Assembly: GCA_964523405.1 (NCBI GenBank)
Contig: CAZGAQ010000049.1
Span: forward strand, 1 to 33,628
Length of the DNA stretch: 33,628 nt
Direction: 5' to 3'
DNA from: CAZGAQ01 sp964523405
GTDB taxonomy: Bacteria; Planctomycetota; Phycisphaerae; UBA1845; Fen-1342
Position 1 is the stretch's first letter. Every line of letters begins with the position of its first letter. Shown piece by piece: positions 7,907 to 16,823 of this stretch. Both the position numbers and the translations under genes were made by a program. The notes below the pieces were generated by a model. That model was given only the letters and a program-made list of their open reading frames with translations, was not told where the DNA came from and did not search any database.

Positions 7907-8042
7907 GTGTGGTGCTCTGCCGCGGGCCTTCTTCACCCGGAACCCGTCGCTTCGCTCGGGGCGGGCAGAGGCTCGACGCGACGAGGCCGCGCACCATTAG
8001 CCGGACCGCTCGAGGGCCTGCGCGCCGGGAGGACGCGTGCCG

Positions 8043-9554
8043 CTAGGTCAGCCAGTGGGGTGGCGTGTCGACGGCCGCGCGCGGGAGATACTTGCGGGCC
8101 TGTTCCGCCGTCATCTGGGGGTTGCGATACGGGATGTCCAGCAGGGTGGCGATGCGGTCGAAGACGACTGCGTGCGGCAGCAAGCCCGCAAAACGCGCCG
8201 CGCCGGGGCCGTAGGCGGTTGCGATGACCAGGTCGTCCGTGTGCGAGATCGCGTTCCACTGGATGCCGTTGTGGTTGCCGAGAATCTGCCCGAGCAGACC
8301 GACGCGGTTGGCATGTTGGCGGTTCAGCTCGGGCGGGACCTTCTCGGCGAAGGCCGTACGCACGATGGCGGCCTCCTCGGGCTTCACCGTGATGCCGGCG
8401 GCCGTGCGCAGGTATTCGCGGACGGCATCGTCGTCGGTGCCTTTCATCTCGCGCAGGCGCTGGCACATCTTCTCCATGGAAGCGGTCGCACCGGCCAGGC
8501 GCTCGAAGTAGCGCGTGCTGTCGCGATACGCGCCGCCCATGCCGACGAGGCCGGGATTCGAGTTGCCGTGATCCGCGGTGATGATGACCAGCGTGTCACG
8601 GTGCGCGGCCACGTAGCCCATGACCACGTCGATCGCTTCGTCAAAAGCGAGTTGCTCCCACAAAATGCCCGCGGCGTCGTTGTTGTGGGCGCAGTGATCC
8701 ACGCGTCCGCCTTCCACCTGCAGCACGAAGCCGTGTGGGGCAGCGTCGAGCAGGTCGAGCGCTTTGCGCGTCATCTCCGCCAGCGTCGGCGTCGTGCGCT
8801 GCAACTCCTCACTCTGCCGGATATCGAGCACGAACGGCATGTGGCCGGACGAGAACACCCCGAGCGCCTTCTCCGGCTGCCCGGCCGCCAGCATGGCTTC
8901 GCGGTCGCGCCAGACGGCGTAGCCCTTGGCGGCGAAATCTGCGTAGAGGTCACGTTTGTCTTCGCGCCGCGCGGGATCGAAGAACTCGACGCCCCCGCCG
9001 AGCGCGACATCCACGAGGTCGAGGTATTGCGGTGCGATGAGATTCTGGTCTTCCCGCTCCGGCTGTACGGCGGCGAAGCCGGCCGGCGTGGCGTGCGTGA
9101 TCGTGGCCGTGCTGACGAGGCCGAAGCGGCGGCGCGTGTCGCGGACCAGCGGCGCCAACGGCGTCAGGCGTGTGCCGTCCGGCAGGGCGTTGATGGACCC
9201 GTTGAACACGCGGGCCCCGCTGCCCCAGGCACTGGCGGCCGCAGCCGAGTCCGTGACCATCGAGTCGAGCGAGGAGGTCTGGAATAGGCCCTGCACGCTG
9301 TGGGGGTCCTGCAACAATTCGAACCAGCGGGTGCCGCGGCCGCGGACGAGTTGCGAGAAAGGTTCGGCGAGGCTGGGTATGCCGATGCTCATGCCGTCGG
9401 CGACCATGAAGATGACACTGCGCGGACCGTCGCCGTCGCGGGCGGGCGCGGAAGCGGTCGGCTGCTCGGCGGCATGGGCCCAGGTGGCGGTCAAACCGGC
9501 AGCGGCGGCGAGTTCGAGGAGTTGGCGGCGCGAGAGACCTGCAGGCGTACTCAT
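8043..9554 (-). CDS. Alkaline phosphatase, PhoA family, Tat-exported
   Basis: 503 residues. Hydrolyses phosphate monoesters outside the cytoplasm. The N-terminus has a twin-arginine signal (LSRRQLLELAAAAG, Arg9-Arg10), so it is exported folded. All metal and catalytic groups of the PhoA family can be placed: Asp53 in VADGMS, the nucleophile Ser103 in TDSAAAA, THATPAG for the third metal region, the Glu/Asp/His set in VEGGRVDHCAH, Asp-His in ITADHGNSN and the late His in SHTDD. The start is ATG 9554 with AGGA 8 bases upstream. A TATAAT box lies about 55 bases ahead. It is likely a phosphate-scavenging enzyme; no Pho box was identified. Confidence 0.92.
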   Translation of the reverse strand: MSTPAGLSRRQLLELAAAAGLTATWAHAAEQPTASAPARDGDGPRSVIFMVADGMSIGIPSLAEPFSQLVRGRGTRWFELLQDPHSVQGLFQTSSLDSMVTDSAAAASAWGSGARVFNGSINALPDGTRLTPLAPLVRDTRRRFGLVSTATITHATPAGFAAVQPEREDQNLIAPQYLDLVDVALGGGVEFFDPARREDKRDLYADFAAKGYAVWRDREAMLAAGQPEKALGVFSSGHMPFVLDIRQSEELQRTTPTLAEMTRKALDLLDAAPHGFVLQVEGGRVDHCAHNNDAAGILWEQLAFDEAIDVVMGYVAAHRDTLVIITADHGNSNPGLVGMGGAYRDSTRYFERLAGATASMEKMCQRLREMKGTDDDAVREYLRTAAGITVKPEEAAIVRTAFAEKVPPELNRQHANRVGLLGQILGNHNGIQWNAISHTDDLVIATAYGPGAARFAGLLPHAVVFDRIATLLDIPYRNPQMTAEQARKYLPRAAVDTPPHWLT

Positions 9555-9608
9555 CAAGGCGATCCTGGTACGAGAACGCGCAGGTCAGACGAACCCGCGC
9601 TTACCGAG

Positions 9609-9614
9609 ATTATA
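9609..9614 (-). promoter_or_regulatory. Consensus -10 box (TATAAT) of the alkaline phosphatase gene
   Basis: The minus strand reads TATAAT here, about 55 bases upstream of ATG 9554, in the 141-base gap after the pseudopilin gene. No good -35 box is seen, which would fit an activator-dependent promoter. Confidence 0.5.
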
Positions 9615-9695
9615 ACGCGCTCGGCGGGTCCTACGGTGAGAACTCGGTTGGCAGCTCGTTAGGGATCGCCCCGGTCCGGCAAACGGCCGCGCGGA

Positions 9696-10493
9696 TCAAC
9701 GCGCCGGCACGGGCAGCCGGGGCGCCTGGTGGGGCGGGCCGGCCCGGTACGCGTAGTCGGCATTGCTGAGAATCTGGTCAATCGCGAGCGGGATTCGCAT
9801 GAAATCGGCAAACGCGGACGCGGGAATCGCGAGGCAGTCGTCGCGGTTGACGAAGTCACGCACCGAACCGTCGCGATACAGGACGTTGGCCCGCTTGGCG
9901 CCGTGATTCATGTGCTGCGACGGCGGCTCGCCCAGTGAATTCATGTCCAGGGCGAGGGCTTCGACGGGGATTGCGTATTGGTCGAACCGGTTGGTGCCCA
10001 GCGAATCGAGCGCCCCGAGGCTGCCCTCCGGCAGGCGGTCGAGTTCGCGATAGAGGTAGGAACCGTAGGCGTTCTCGGCCGAGCCGATGTGCGGCAGTTC
10101 GTCGAGCAGATTGAAATTCCCGTCGGCGGGACAGAAGAGCACCTTGGGCTGCGGGCAGGTCGTGCTCAGGAGTGTGCCTTGGCCGAAGTAGGTGCGCGGA
10201 TGCGTCGCAGGCGGTTCCTCGGCGCTGTCACCCATCCACAGCATGTTCGTGCCCATGGCGTTGCTGTAGAGGTCGAATGGGGAGAGCGGGTCGGGTCCGC
10301 GCGGGATCAGCCCCTGGTTGTCTTGGGCGTACGTATGGATGGCCAGGCCAATCTGGCGCAGGTTGCTCGCGCAGACCGCGCGTTTCGCGTTGGCGCGGGC
10401 ACTGGCGAGGCTGGGCAGGAGGATTGAGATCAGTATCGCGATGATCGCGACAACCACGAGCAGTTCGATCAGGGTGAACGCGTGACGCCGCAT
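9696..10493 (-). CDS. Type II secretion pseudopilin-like protein, H-X9-DG type
   Basis: 265 residues. A type IV prepilin leader is clear: MRRHA then FTLIELLVVVAII, with cleavage expected between Ala5 and Phe6 and the invariant Glu10 at mature position 5, followed by one hydrophobic helix. The globular part carries NLRQIGLAIHTYAQDN, typical of the planctomycete prepilin-like family. Near the C-terminus, MNHGAKRANVLYRDGSV is the H-X9-DG motif with one extra residue. Such proteins occur in large paralogous families in planctomycetes; their role (pseudopilus or surface protein) is not settled. The start is ATG 10493 with GGAG 6 bases upstream. Confidence 0.9.
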   Translation of the reverse strand: MRRHAFTLIELLVVVAIIAILISILLPSLASARANAKRAVCASNLRQIGLAIHTYAQDNQGLIPRGPDPLSPFDLYSNAMGTNMLWMGDSAEEPPATHPRTYFGQGTLLSTTCPQPKVLFCPADGNFNLLDELPHIGSAENAYGSYLYRELDRLPEGSLGALDSLGTNRFDQYAIPVEALALDMNSLGEPPSQHMNHGAKRANVLYRDGSVRDFVNRDDCLAIPASAFADFMRIPLAIDQILSNADYAYRAGPPHQAPRLPVPAR

Positions 10494-10554
10494 GGACAAC
10501 TCCACCACCGGTTGCGGTTCGACAGCGCGCTCAGCATACCCGAAATCGGTGCCC

Positions 10555-11721
10555 CTAGAACGCCTCCTCGCCGGTGATCTGTCGGCCCACGATGAGTTGG
10601 TGGATCGTCTCAGTGCCTTCGTAGGTAATCACGCTTTCGAGGTTGAGCATGTGGCGCACGGGGCATTGCTCGACGCTGATGCCCCCGGCCCCGAGCAGGT
10701 CGCGCGCGTCGCGGGCGATGTCGAGGGCGGCGCGGACGTTGTTCCATTTGGCCAGCGAGACCTGCGTGTGGTGTATCTGGTCGGTGTCCTTGAGCCGGCC
10801 GAGTTGCCAGACCAGAAGCTGGCCGGTGGTGATGCGGCGAATCATGTCCGCCAGACGTTGCTGAACGATTTGCTTCTTGATCAGGGGCTCACCAAACAGG
10901 CTGCGCTGGCGGGCAAAGCTCAGGGCCTCGCGGTAGCAGGCCTGGGCGGCGCCCAGGACTCCCCAGGCGATCCCGTAGCGCGCCTGCGTCAGGCAGGACA
11001 AAGGGGCCCCGAGACCTTCGGCCAGGGGGAGCAGGTTCGCGTGCGGTACGCGGCAATTGTCGAAGAACAGCTCGCTGGTGATCGACGCGCGGAGGGAAAA
11101 CTTGTGCTTGATGTCGCGGGCGGTGTACCCCGGTGTCCCCTTTTCGACCAAGAAACCGCGAATCCCCGCGTCCGTCCGTGCCCACACGACCGCGACGTCT
11201 GCGACCGTGCCGTTGGTGATCCACATCTTGGCTCCATGGAGCACCCAGTCCCCACCGTCACGGCGCGCATGCGTCTTCATCGTGCCCGGATCGGAGCCGC
11301 CGTCGGGCTCGGTGAGTCCGAAGCACCCGATCGCCTCGGCCTGCGCCAGCGCCGGCAGCCACCGGTTCTTTTGCTCATCGGAGCCGTAGCGGTGAATCGG
11401 GAACATGACCAGGCCGCTCTGCACGGAGGCGAAGCTGCGCAAGCCGCTGTCGCCGCGCTCGAGCTCCTGCATGATCAGGCCGTACGCCACATTCGAGAGC
11501 CCCGCGCAGCCGTAGTCCTTGAAGGTCGGTCCGAAGAGGCCCAGGGTGGCCATCTCGGGGATCAGCTCTTTGGGAAAGCGCTCGTGCTCGAAGCACTCGC
11601 CGATGATGGGCAGAACGCGCTCGTCGACGAAGCGGGCGACGGCCGCCTGCACGTGACGCTCGTCCTCGGTGAGCAGCGTGTCGAGCTGTAGGAAGTCCGG
11701 TGCGGTGGTGTCGGGCGTCAT
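10555..11721 (-). CDS. gcdH: Glutaryl-CoA dehydrogenase
   Basis: 388 residues, acyl-CoA dehydrogenase fold with FAD. Oxidises and decarboxylates glutaryl-CoA to crotonyl-CoA in lysine and tryptophan breakdown. The segment RSFASVQSGLVMFPIHRYGS, including Arg95 and Ser99, matches the substrate-carboxylate region that sets this enzyme apart from other acyl-CoA dehydrogenases. GCFGLTEPDGGSDP and MWITNG are the FAD/substrate motifs, and the catalytic Glu is Glu368 in YEGTETIH. The start is ATG 11721 behind GGAGGAG (8-base gap). It stands alone, with no lysine-degradation partners in view. Confidence 0.92.
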   Translation of the reverse strand: MTPDTTAPDFLQLDTLLTEDERHVQAAVARFVDERVLPIIGECFEHERFPKELIPEMATLGLFGPTFKDYGCAGLSNVAYGLIMQELERGDSGLRSFASVQSGLVMFPIHRYGSDEQKNRWLPALAQAEAIGCFGLTEPDGGSDPGTMKTHARRDGGDWVLHGAKMWITNGTVADVAVVWARTDAGIRGFLVEKGTPGYTARDIKHKFSLRASITSELFFDNCRVPHANLLPLAEGLGAPLSCLTQARYGIAWGVLGAAQACYREALSFARQRSLFGEPLIKKQIVQQRLADMIRRITTGQLLVWQLGRLKDTDQIHHTQVSLAKWNNVRAALDIARDARDLLGAGGISVEQCPVRHMLNLESVITYEGTETIHQLIVGRQITGEEAF

Positions 11722-11751
11722 GCGGTCGGCTCCTCCGGAAGCAGGTCCCGG

Positions 11752-11757
11752 ATTCTA
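11752..11757 (-). promoter_or_regulatory. Probable -10 box (TAGAAT) of gcdH
   Basis: The minus strand reads TAGAAT about 30 bases upstream of ATG 11721. Confidence 0.4.
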
Positions 11758-11835
11758 GGCCGCTCGCGCCGGCCCGGCTACCGCGGCGCGGCGGTCTGCA
11801 GCTGCGTGCCGCAGCAATCCCGGGGTGCCCCGGCG

Positions 11836-12639
11836 TCAGCGGAACTCGACCGCGCCCCAGCGGTCCGGCAGGTGCATGTCGATCACGCCCTGCGGCGACC
11901 AGACCCAGTTATTCTCGCGCGTGCCGGGAATGATCTGGTAGTGGCCGTCCCGGACCTCGTGGTGCCACTCCACGCGGGAGAAGTTGGCGCGCCACACGTC
12001 ACCGGGTCGGGGTGGCGCAGGCCGGTGGGCATACTCGGCCAGCGCCTTCCACGGCAGCGCCATTTCGACAAACCAGGCGGTGTCGCGATCGCCGGGCTGG
12101 TTGAGCGTGCCGGCGACGTGGACGGCCGACTGCAGCCCGGCGAGGTTCCAGTCGTGCCGGGCCGGGCCGCCGGCGCGGTAGGTGCGCACCAGCAGAAGAT
12201 CGAAGACCGTGTTGAGCGCGTTGAGTTCGACTTCGTAGTACTCGCGTGCGTCGCCATCGGGATCGATGAAGACCTCGAAGTCGTTATCGTGAAAGACAAT
12301 CTCGTCGTGCTTGGTCAACGTCGCCCAGACGTCCGGCTCCGAAAGCTCAGCGCCGATGTAGAGATTCTGGTCATCCCAGACGAGCCTGGCCCGCGTGCGG
12401 TAGCGCGGCGCGGGCTTGCGACTGCCTTCGATGTCGCGGAAGTCGTCCGTCCACGGGGCGCTGGTCCACGCCGGCTCGTCCAGCCGCCCGTCGATGATGA
12501 TCGCGCTGGTGGCCCGCTGGCAGACGTAGTGCTTGGGCAGGCCGGCCTCGAGCGGCGGCAGAACTGCCGCGCGGGGAGCTGTGGCGGCGCAGCCGCCGAC
12601 GAGGACCAGGATGGACGCGGCGAACACGGTTCTTCGCAT
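11836..12639 (-). CDS. CBM9-like sugar-binding lipoprotein
   Basis: 267 residues. The N-terminus is a lipoprotein signal (MRRTVFAASILVLVGGC, Cys17), so the protein is probably membrane-anchored and extracytoplasmic. The mature part is a single beta-rich domain starting with IIIDGRLDEPAW (48-58), the signature of family 9 carbohydrate-binding-like domains. It continues with LYIGAELSEPDV, FHDNDFEVFIDPDGD and the WRANFSRVEW/VWSPQG strands typical of this family. A role in carbohydrate binding at the cell surface is likely; ligand and partner are unknown. ATG 12639 has GGAG 8 bases upstream. The esterase gene lies upstream on the same strand (123-base gap), so cotranscription is possible. Confidence 0.85.
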   Translation of the reverse strand: MRRTVFAASILVLVGGCAATAPRAAVLPPLEAGLPKHYVCQRATSAIIIDGRLDEPAWTSAPWTDDFRDIEGSRKPAPRYRTRARLVWDDQNLYIGAELSEPDVWATLTKHDEIVFHDNDFEVFIDPDGDAREYYEVELNALNTVFDLLLVRTYRAGGPARHDWNLAGLQSAVHVAGTLNQPGDRDTAWFVEMALPWKALAEYAHRPAPPRPGDVWRANFSRVEWHHEVRDGHYQIIPGTRENNWVWSPQGVIDMHLPDRWGAVEFR

Positions 12640-12762
12640 GGCACGGCTCTCCGGCGCTGCGGGACGAGACCGACGCGGCGGACACTCGCGGTCGCAGCGT
12701 GCCGGGAGCGTAACGCCGCGCGCCGCCGGGCGGTAGGGTGGGGCGACGCGCGACCGCGGCGC

Positions 12763-13668
12763 CTACTTCTTGTCCACAGGCTCCAGAGTCTTGAGCCAGT
12801 TCAGGCAGCGGCCCGGCCAATCCGCGGCCTCGTCCCCGGGTTTGCCCAGCCCGAAGCCGTGCTCCCCACGGGCGTAGATGTGCAGCTCCGCGGGTACGCC
12901 GGCTTTGCGGAGCGCCTGGTAGAACAGGAGGCTGTTCTCAACGGGCACGACCGTATCCTGCGTCGTGTGGACGAGGAAGGTCGGCGGCGTACGCGGCGTG
13001 ACCTGCTGCTCATTCGACACGTTCCCGATGAGGGCGGCATTGGGATCGGGGCCGAGCAGGTTGTCGCGTGAGCCCTTGTGCAGGTACGGCTCGGTGAAGG
13101 TGATTACGGGGTACACCAGCACCATGAAGTCCGGGCGGCTGCTCACGCGGGCGATCGGATCGTCCGCCTTCCAGGCGCCGGCGTCAAAGTGGGTGCCGAC
13201 CATGGACGCGAGATGCCCGCCGGCGGAGAAACCGAGGATTCCGATGCGCGCGGGGTCGATCTTCCACTCGGCCGCCTTGCTGCGGACCAGGCGGACGGCG
13301 CGCTGGGCGTCGAGCAGAGGGGCGGGGTGCGTGTAGCCCATGCCGCTGTGGCGGTATTTCAGAATGAAACCCGCGATGCCGTTGGAGTTCAGCCAGGCGG
13401 CGACCTGTTGGCCTTCGTGGTCGAGGGCGAGATGGCCGTAGCCGCCGCCGGGACAGATCACGATCGCCTGGCCGGTGGCCTTGTCAGTCGGCGGCAGGCA
13501 GATCGTAAGCGTGGGCTTGTCGTTGTCGGAATTGCCCTTGGCCAGCGGGGCACCATCCGGCCAGAGCAGCTCGCTGGGCGGAGCGGCGGCGCAGGCGGTG
13601 GCGAGCGAAACCGCAGCCAGCACGATCGTCAGGGACAGGGTGGGGGAGTGCAGGACGCAACGGTACAT
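12763..13668 (-). CDS. Secreted alpha/beta-hydrolase (acetylxylan-esterase-like)
   Basis: 301 residues with a signal peptide (hydrophobic 11-25, Ala-rich cleavage region near 28). The oxyanion-hole strand CPGGGYGHL is at 72-80. The nucleophile elbow GFSAGG has Ser148, and the acid and base are Asp238 (HTTQDTVVP) and His270 (GEHGFGLG), giving a complete triad. The pattern matches secreted carbohydrate esterases of the BD-FAE/acetylxylan-esterase type. The likely task is deacylation of plant or algal polysaccharides, which fits the neighbouring CBM9-like lipoprotein. ATG 13668 has GAGG 7 bases upstream; an upstream extension to 13746 is open but lacks a signal peptide. Confidence 0.87.
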   Translation of the reverse strand: MYRCVLHSPTLSLTIVLAAVSLATACAAAPPSELLWPDGAPLAKGNSDNDKPTLTICLPPTDKATGQAIVICPGGGYGHLALDHEGQQVAAWLNSNGIAGFILKYRHSGMGYTHPAPLLDAQRAVRLVRSKAAEWKIDPARIGILGFSAGGHLASMVGTHFDAGAWKADDPIARVSSRPDFMVLVYPVITFTEPYLHKGSRDNLLGPDPNAALIGNVSNEQQVTPRTPPTFLVHTTQDTVVPVENSLLFYQALRKAGVPAELHIYARGEHGFGLGKPGDEAADWPGRCLNWLKTLEPVDKK

Positions 13669-13794
13669 GGTTTGACCTCGATGCGATACGGGGCGTCGTT
13701 TGCGGCGCATCATGTAGTCCGCAGTGTATGCGGGCGTGCGAGCCACGGCTACGGTTGGCGCAGCGCGCGTGCGGCAGAGAATCGACGCAGGCGG

Positions 13795-14604
13795 TCAGGC
13801 GTCGGCACCCGTGACGGGTTCACCGGGCGCGGCCGGTTCGTCCGGCGCGCCGTGGGTGGCAGGGGCGGCCTCGGGGTGCCAGCGCTGGCGGGCGGCTTCG
13901 GCCAGGAGAATGGCTGTCGCGTGCGAAAGGGACAACGAAGATGCGCCGCCGCAGGTGGGGATCGTGATGAAGCGGTCACAGACCTTGCGGACCGCGCCGC
14001 TGAGGCCGCGCTTCTCGCCGCCGACGGCCAGGATGGCCGGCTGGGCGAGATCGACCGCGTACATGGTACGCTTCGCGGTGGCCAGGCAGCCATACAGCCG
14101 CAGGCCCCGTCGGTGCAGTTGCTGGAGCGGCGCGACATCGTCGATCTGCACGAGCGGCAAGCGTTCGTAAGCGCCGGAAGCGGGGCGGGCGATCTCGACG
14201 GGGTCGAAGTCCCACAGGTGCTTCTTGATGAGCACGGCGTTGGCCCCGAGGGCTTCAGCGGTGCGCAGGACGAAACCGAGATTGCGCGCATCGTCGACGC
14301 CTTCGAGCAGCAGCAGCAAAGCGGGGGTACGGAGGCGGTCGACCAGCTCGTACAGCTCCTCCGGCGTCATCCGCGGCTTGGCGGAGCAGATGGCCAGAAC
14401 CCCGCCGTGCGAAGCGCCGTGCGCGCGGGCGTCCAGCTCCGTGCGGTCGACGTAGCGGACAGGCACGCCGCGCTGCGCGGCGAGCGCAAGAACGTCGGCG
14501 ACGCGCTCGGTGTGCGTGCCCTGCCGAATGAGAATGACCTGGAACCGCCGCTGGCAGGCCTGCAAGGCGGCGAGCACAGACTGGCGGCCTTCGAGGTGCT
14601 CCAT
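13795..14604 (-). CDS. SpoU/TrmH-family RNA 2'-O-methyltransferase
   Basis: 269 residues. An N-terminal substrate-binding part begins EGRQSVLAAL, as in RlmB/TrmH relatives, and is followed by the knotted SPOUT domain. Motif 1 is DDARNLGFVLRTAEALG (Asn108, Arg114), motif 2 is VGGEKRGLS (194-202), and motif 3 is IPTCGGASSLSLSHA (215-229). In motif 3 the usual Asn of SLNVS is Ser225, a substitution in the SAM/catalytic region. It probably methylates a ribose in rRNA or tRNA; the target is unknown. ATG 14604 lies 8 bases past the UbiB stop, so the genes are in one unit. The C-terminal 25 residues are Ala/Pro-rich and look disordered. Confidence 0.85.
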   Translation of the reverse strand: MEHLEGRQSVLAALQACQRRFQVILIRQGTHTERVADVLALAAQRGVPVRYVDRTELDARAHGASHGGVLAICSAKPRMTPEELYELVDRLRTPALLLLLEGVDDARNLGFVLRTAEALGANAVLIKKHLWDFDPVEIARPASGAYERLPLVQIDDVAPLQQLHRRGLRLYGCLATAKRTMYAVDLAQPAILAVGGEKRGLSGAVRKVCDRFITIPTCGGASSLSLSHATAILLAEAARQRWHPEAAPATHGAPDEPAAPGEPVTGADA

Positions 14605-14612
14605 CGCCGCGC

Positions 14613-16313
14613 CTACAGCCGCCCGTGCCGCAGGATCGAGACCAGGAGCAAAAAGCCGAGGGCCCCGGCCGCGAGGTAGCCCGCCAGGCCGATGATCGGG
14701 ATCTCGTACCAGGTCGGGGGAATGCGCGACAGGACGATCAGCGACGAGCCGACGATGAGTGCGGCCACCACGATTGCGAACGACAGGCGGTTCGAAATGC
14801 GCTCGTGCGTGTCGAGCATCTTCTCCAGGCCGCGATGTTCGAAGGCGATCTTCAGGTTGCCGCGTTTCGCCTGTCGCAGCAGGTCGCGCACACCGCCGGG
14901 GATTTCGCGCAACAGGTGCACGAGGTCGCCGCCGGATTCCAGGGCATCGCGCCACAGACGCCCGGGTCGCATGCGCTCCAGCTTGACACGGCGGACGTAC
15001 GGCGCGGCCGCGGTGACCATGTTCAGCTCGGGGTCCAGGCGTGAAACGAGTTGCTCGGCCGTCGCCGCGGCCTTGAGCATCGTGACCATGTCGGCGGGGA
15101 TATAGAGCCTATGGCGGCTGAGCAGCGCGAAGAGCTCGCGCACGAGCGTCCCGAAGCGCAGGTCGCGCAGGACGGTGGGGACGTAGAGGTCGATGAATTC
15201 GCTGACGTCCGCTTCCAACCGGCGTACGTCGGGCTCAAAGTCATCATCGTGGTTCGTGAGCTGGAGCAGAGCGTGGACGGTCTGGCCGGAGTCGCGCTGC
15301 GCGACGGAGTAGATCAGTTGCGCAAACGTCTCGCGGCCCTGCCGGTCGAGCCGCCCCATCATGCCGAAGTCGAGCAGGCAGATGACGTTGTTGGGCAGGA
15401 CAAAGACGTTGCCCGGGTGCGGGTCGGCGTGAAAGAAGCCGTGCACGAAAATCTGCTTGAGCGTCAGTTCGGTGCCGCGCTGCGCGATGAGATGCGGGTC
15501 CAGGCCGGCTGCACGCAACGCGTCCGCGCCATCCACGGGAATGACCGGCACGTACTCCATGGTCAGGACGTGGCTGGTGGACATGTCGCGGAAGACCTTG
15601 GGGACGTAGACCGTTTCATCGTCGACAAATTGGCGGGCGAAACGCTCGAGTTGCGTCGCCTCAATCTGGTAATCCAGCTCGCGCTCGAGCACGCGGCTGA
15701 ACTCCTCAACGATCCGGCTGGGACGCTGGGCGCGCCAGCCTTCGATGTGCTTTTCGGCCAGTGTGGCGAGGTGGAGCAGAATCTCCAGATCGACCTCGAC
15801 CGTATCGCGGATGTTCGGCCGCTGCACCTTGACGACCACTTCCTCGCCGTCGTGCCGCGTGGCCCGGTGGACCTGGCCGATCGAGGCGGCGGCCACGGAG
15901 TGCGGCTCGAAATGCGGGAACAGTTCGGCCAGGGGGTGGCCGAGTTCGGACTCGACGATGGCGCGGACCTGGTCGAAGGGGAACGGGGGCACCCGCTGCT
16001 GGAGCTTGGCCAGCTCCTCGACGAAGTCCGCCGGGATGAAGTCGGGACGGGTGGAGAGTACCTGCCCGAGCTTGATGAACGTGGGGCCGAGCTCCTCGAG
16101 CGCCATCCGCACGCGTTCGGCGATGGTCAGCGATTCAACCGGCACCCGCGGTTCGCGCGAAATGAGCTGGAGGCCGACCTCCAGGTACTGGCTGATGCGC
16201 AGCCGATCGACGAGGCCGCCAAATCCGTACTTGATCAGTACGGTCAAGACCTGGCGGTAGCGGTTGATGTGGCGGTAGGTCCGCGACGTGATGCCGATTT
16301 TGCGGATCGCCAT
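14613..16313 (-). CDS. UbiB/AarF (ABC1) family atypical kinase-like protein
   Basis: 566 residues. The family-defining KxGQ motif is LKLGQ-like (FIKLGQVLSTRPD, Lys81), and the Ala-rich nucleotide loop AAASIGQ lies at 141-147. The invariant Lys is Lys162 in VVKVQRP, the catalytic loop is HADPHPGN (295-302), and DFG is at 315-317. Two hydrophobic helices (about 508-525 and 535-558) close the protein, placing it at the membrane. Family members support ubiquinone or other isoprenoid-lipid metabolism through ATPase rather than protein-kinase activity. ATG 16313 lies 12 bases after the phasin-like gene, in the same unit. Confidence 0.92.
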   Translation of the reverse strand: MAIRKIGITSRTYRHINRYRQVLTVLIKYGFGGLVDRLRISQYLEVGLQLISREPRVPVESLTIAERVRMALEELGPTFIKLGQVLSTRPDFIPADFVEELAKLQQRVPPFPFDQVRAIVESELGHPLAELFPHFEPHSVAAASIGQVHRATRHDGEEVVVKVQRPNIRDTVEVDLEILLHLATLAEKHIEGWRAQRPSRIVEEFSRVLERELDYQIEATQLERFARQFVDDETVYVPKVFRDMSTSHVLTMEYVPVIPVDGADALRAAGLDPHLIAQRGTELTLKQIFVHGFFHADPHPGNVFVLPNNVICLLDFGMMGRLDRQGRETFAQLIYSVAQRDSGQTVHALLQLTNHDDDFEPDVRRLEADVSEFIDLYVPTVLRDLRFGTLVRELFALLSRHRLYIPADMVTMLKAAATAEQLVSRLDPELNMVTAAAPYVRRVKLERMRPGRLWRDALESGGDLVHLLREIPGGVRDLLRQAKRGNLKIAFEHRGLEKMLDTHERISNRLSFAIVVAALIVGSSLIVLSRIPPTWYEIPIIGLAGYLAAGALGFLLLVSILRHGRL

Positions 16314-16325
16314 GCGCGACTCGGA

Positions 16326-16622
16326 CTAGGCGCCATGATGCGTTTCATGCTGCTGCACCCGCGCCTGCAGCGCGTCGAACTCCGCGCGGGTCGGCACGTT
16401 GGCCTTGCGCAGCGCTTCCTGTACGAAGCGCTGCACCGTGGCCTCCAGTTCCGCGCGGCCCTTTTGGGCCCGGGCCACGGCCTCGTTCACAAATTCCTGG
16501 CCCTTGTCGGCCGACATCTGCGTGGTGCTCGCGATTTCGCGCGCGACTTCCTCGACCTTGTCCTTCGTCATGAGGGTCAGGCCGATGCCGGTCAACAGCG
16601 TCTTCTTAAGCAGATCGATCAT
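16326..16622 (-). CDS. Phasin-like small helical protein
   Basis: 98 residues. An N-terminal hydrophobic, Gly-containing helix (MIDLLKKTLLTGIGLTLMT) is followed by a long charged, heptad-like helix with repeated Val/Ala/Glu, which predicts a coiled coil. This matches small phasin/PhaF-type proteins that coat hydrophobic surfaces. ATG 16622 follows GGAG by 8 bases. It is the first gene of a tight unit with the UbiB-like kinase and an rRNA methyltransferase. I infer a membrane- or lipid-associated partner for the UbiB protein; no polyhydroxyalkanoate synthase is in view, so a granule role is not supported. Confidence 0.75.
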   Translation of the reverse strand: MIDLLKKTLLTGIGLTLMTKDKVEEVAREIASTTQMSADKGQEFVNEAVARAQKGRAELEATVQRFVQEALRKANVPTRAEFDALQARVQQHETHHGA

Positions 16623-16665
16623 GGGCGGGTCTCCTGCCTGCGGCCTAATTGCCAAAGCGGACGCG

Positions 16666-16671
16666 ATTCTA
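16666..16671 (-). promoter_or_regulatory. Probable -10 box (TAGAAT) of the phasin/UbiB unit
   Basis: The minus strand reads TAGAAT about 44 bases upstream of ATG 16622. Confidence 0.4.
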
Positions 16672-16794
16672 CTGCGTTAGGTACGCTCGGGCCAGCGCGT
16701 TGGTTCTGGCGGCACGAGCGCGGCTGGGATGAGGGAGTTCGCCTGAGGACGCAGGACGGGGCGACGGGTATCCGTCTGCAGCGTGGCTTTGCGT

Positions 16795-16823
16795 TGCAGT
16801 TGCTCGGCTCGTCTGCTAGCCTA
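16795..16823 (+). promoter_or_regulatory. Possible promoter of the hybrid histidine kinase
   Basis: TTGCAG (16795-16800) and TAGCCT (16818-16823) are 17 bases apart. Both boxes are imperfect. If real, the mRNA has a leader of nearly 200 bases. Confidence 0.3.

Noticed and set aside
7907..8042. Imperfect inverted repeat (CTCTGCC ... GGCAGAG) between convergent genes as a terminator
   Set aside because: A bulge, a large loop and no T-run; a weak hairpin only.
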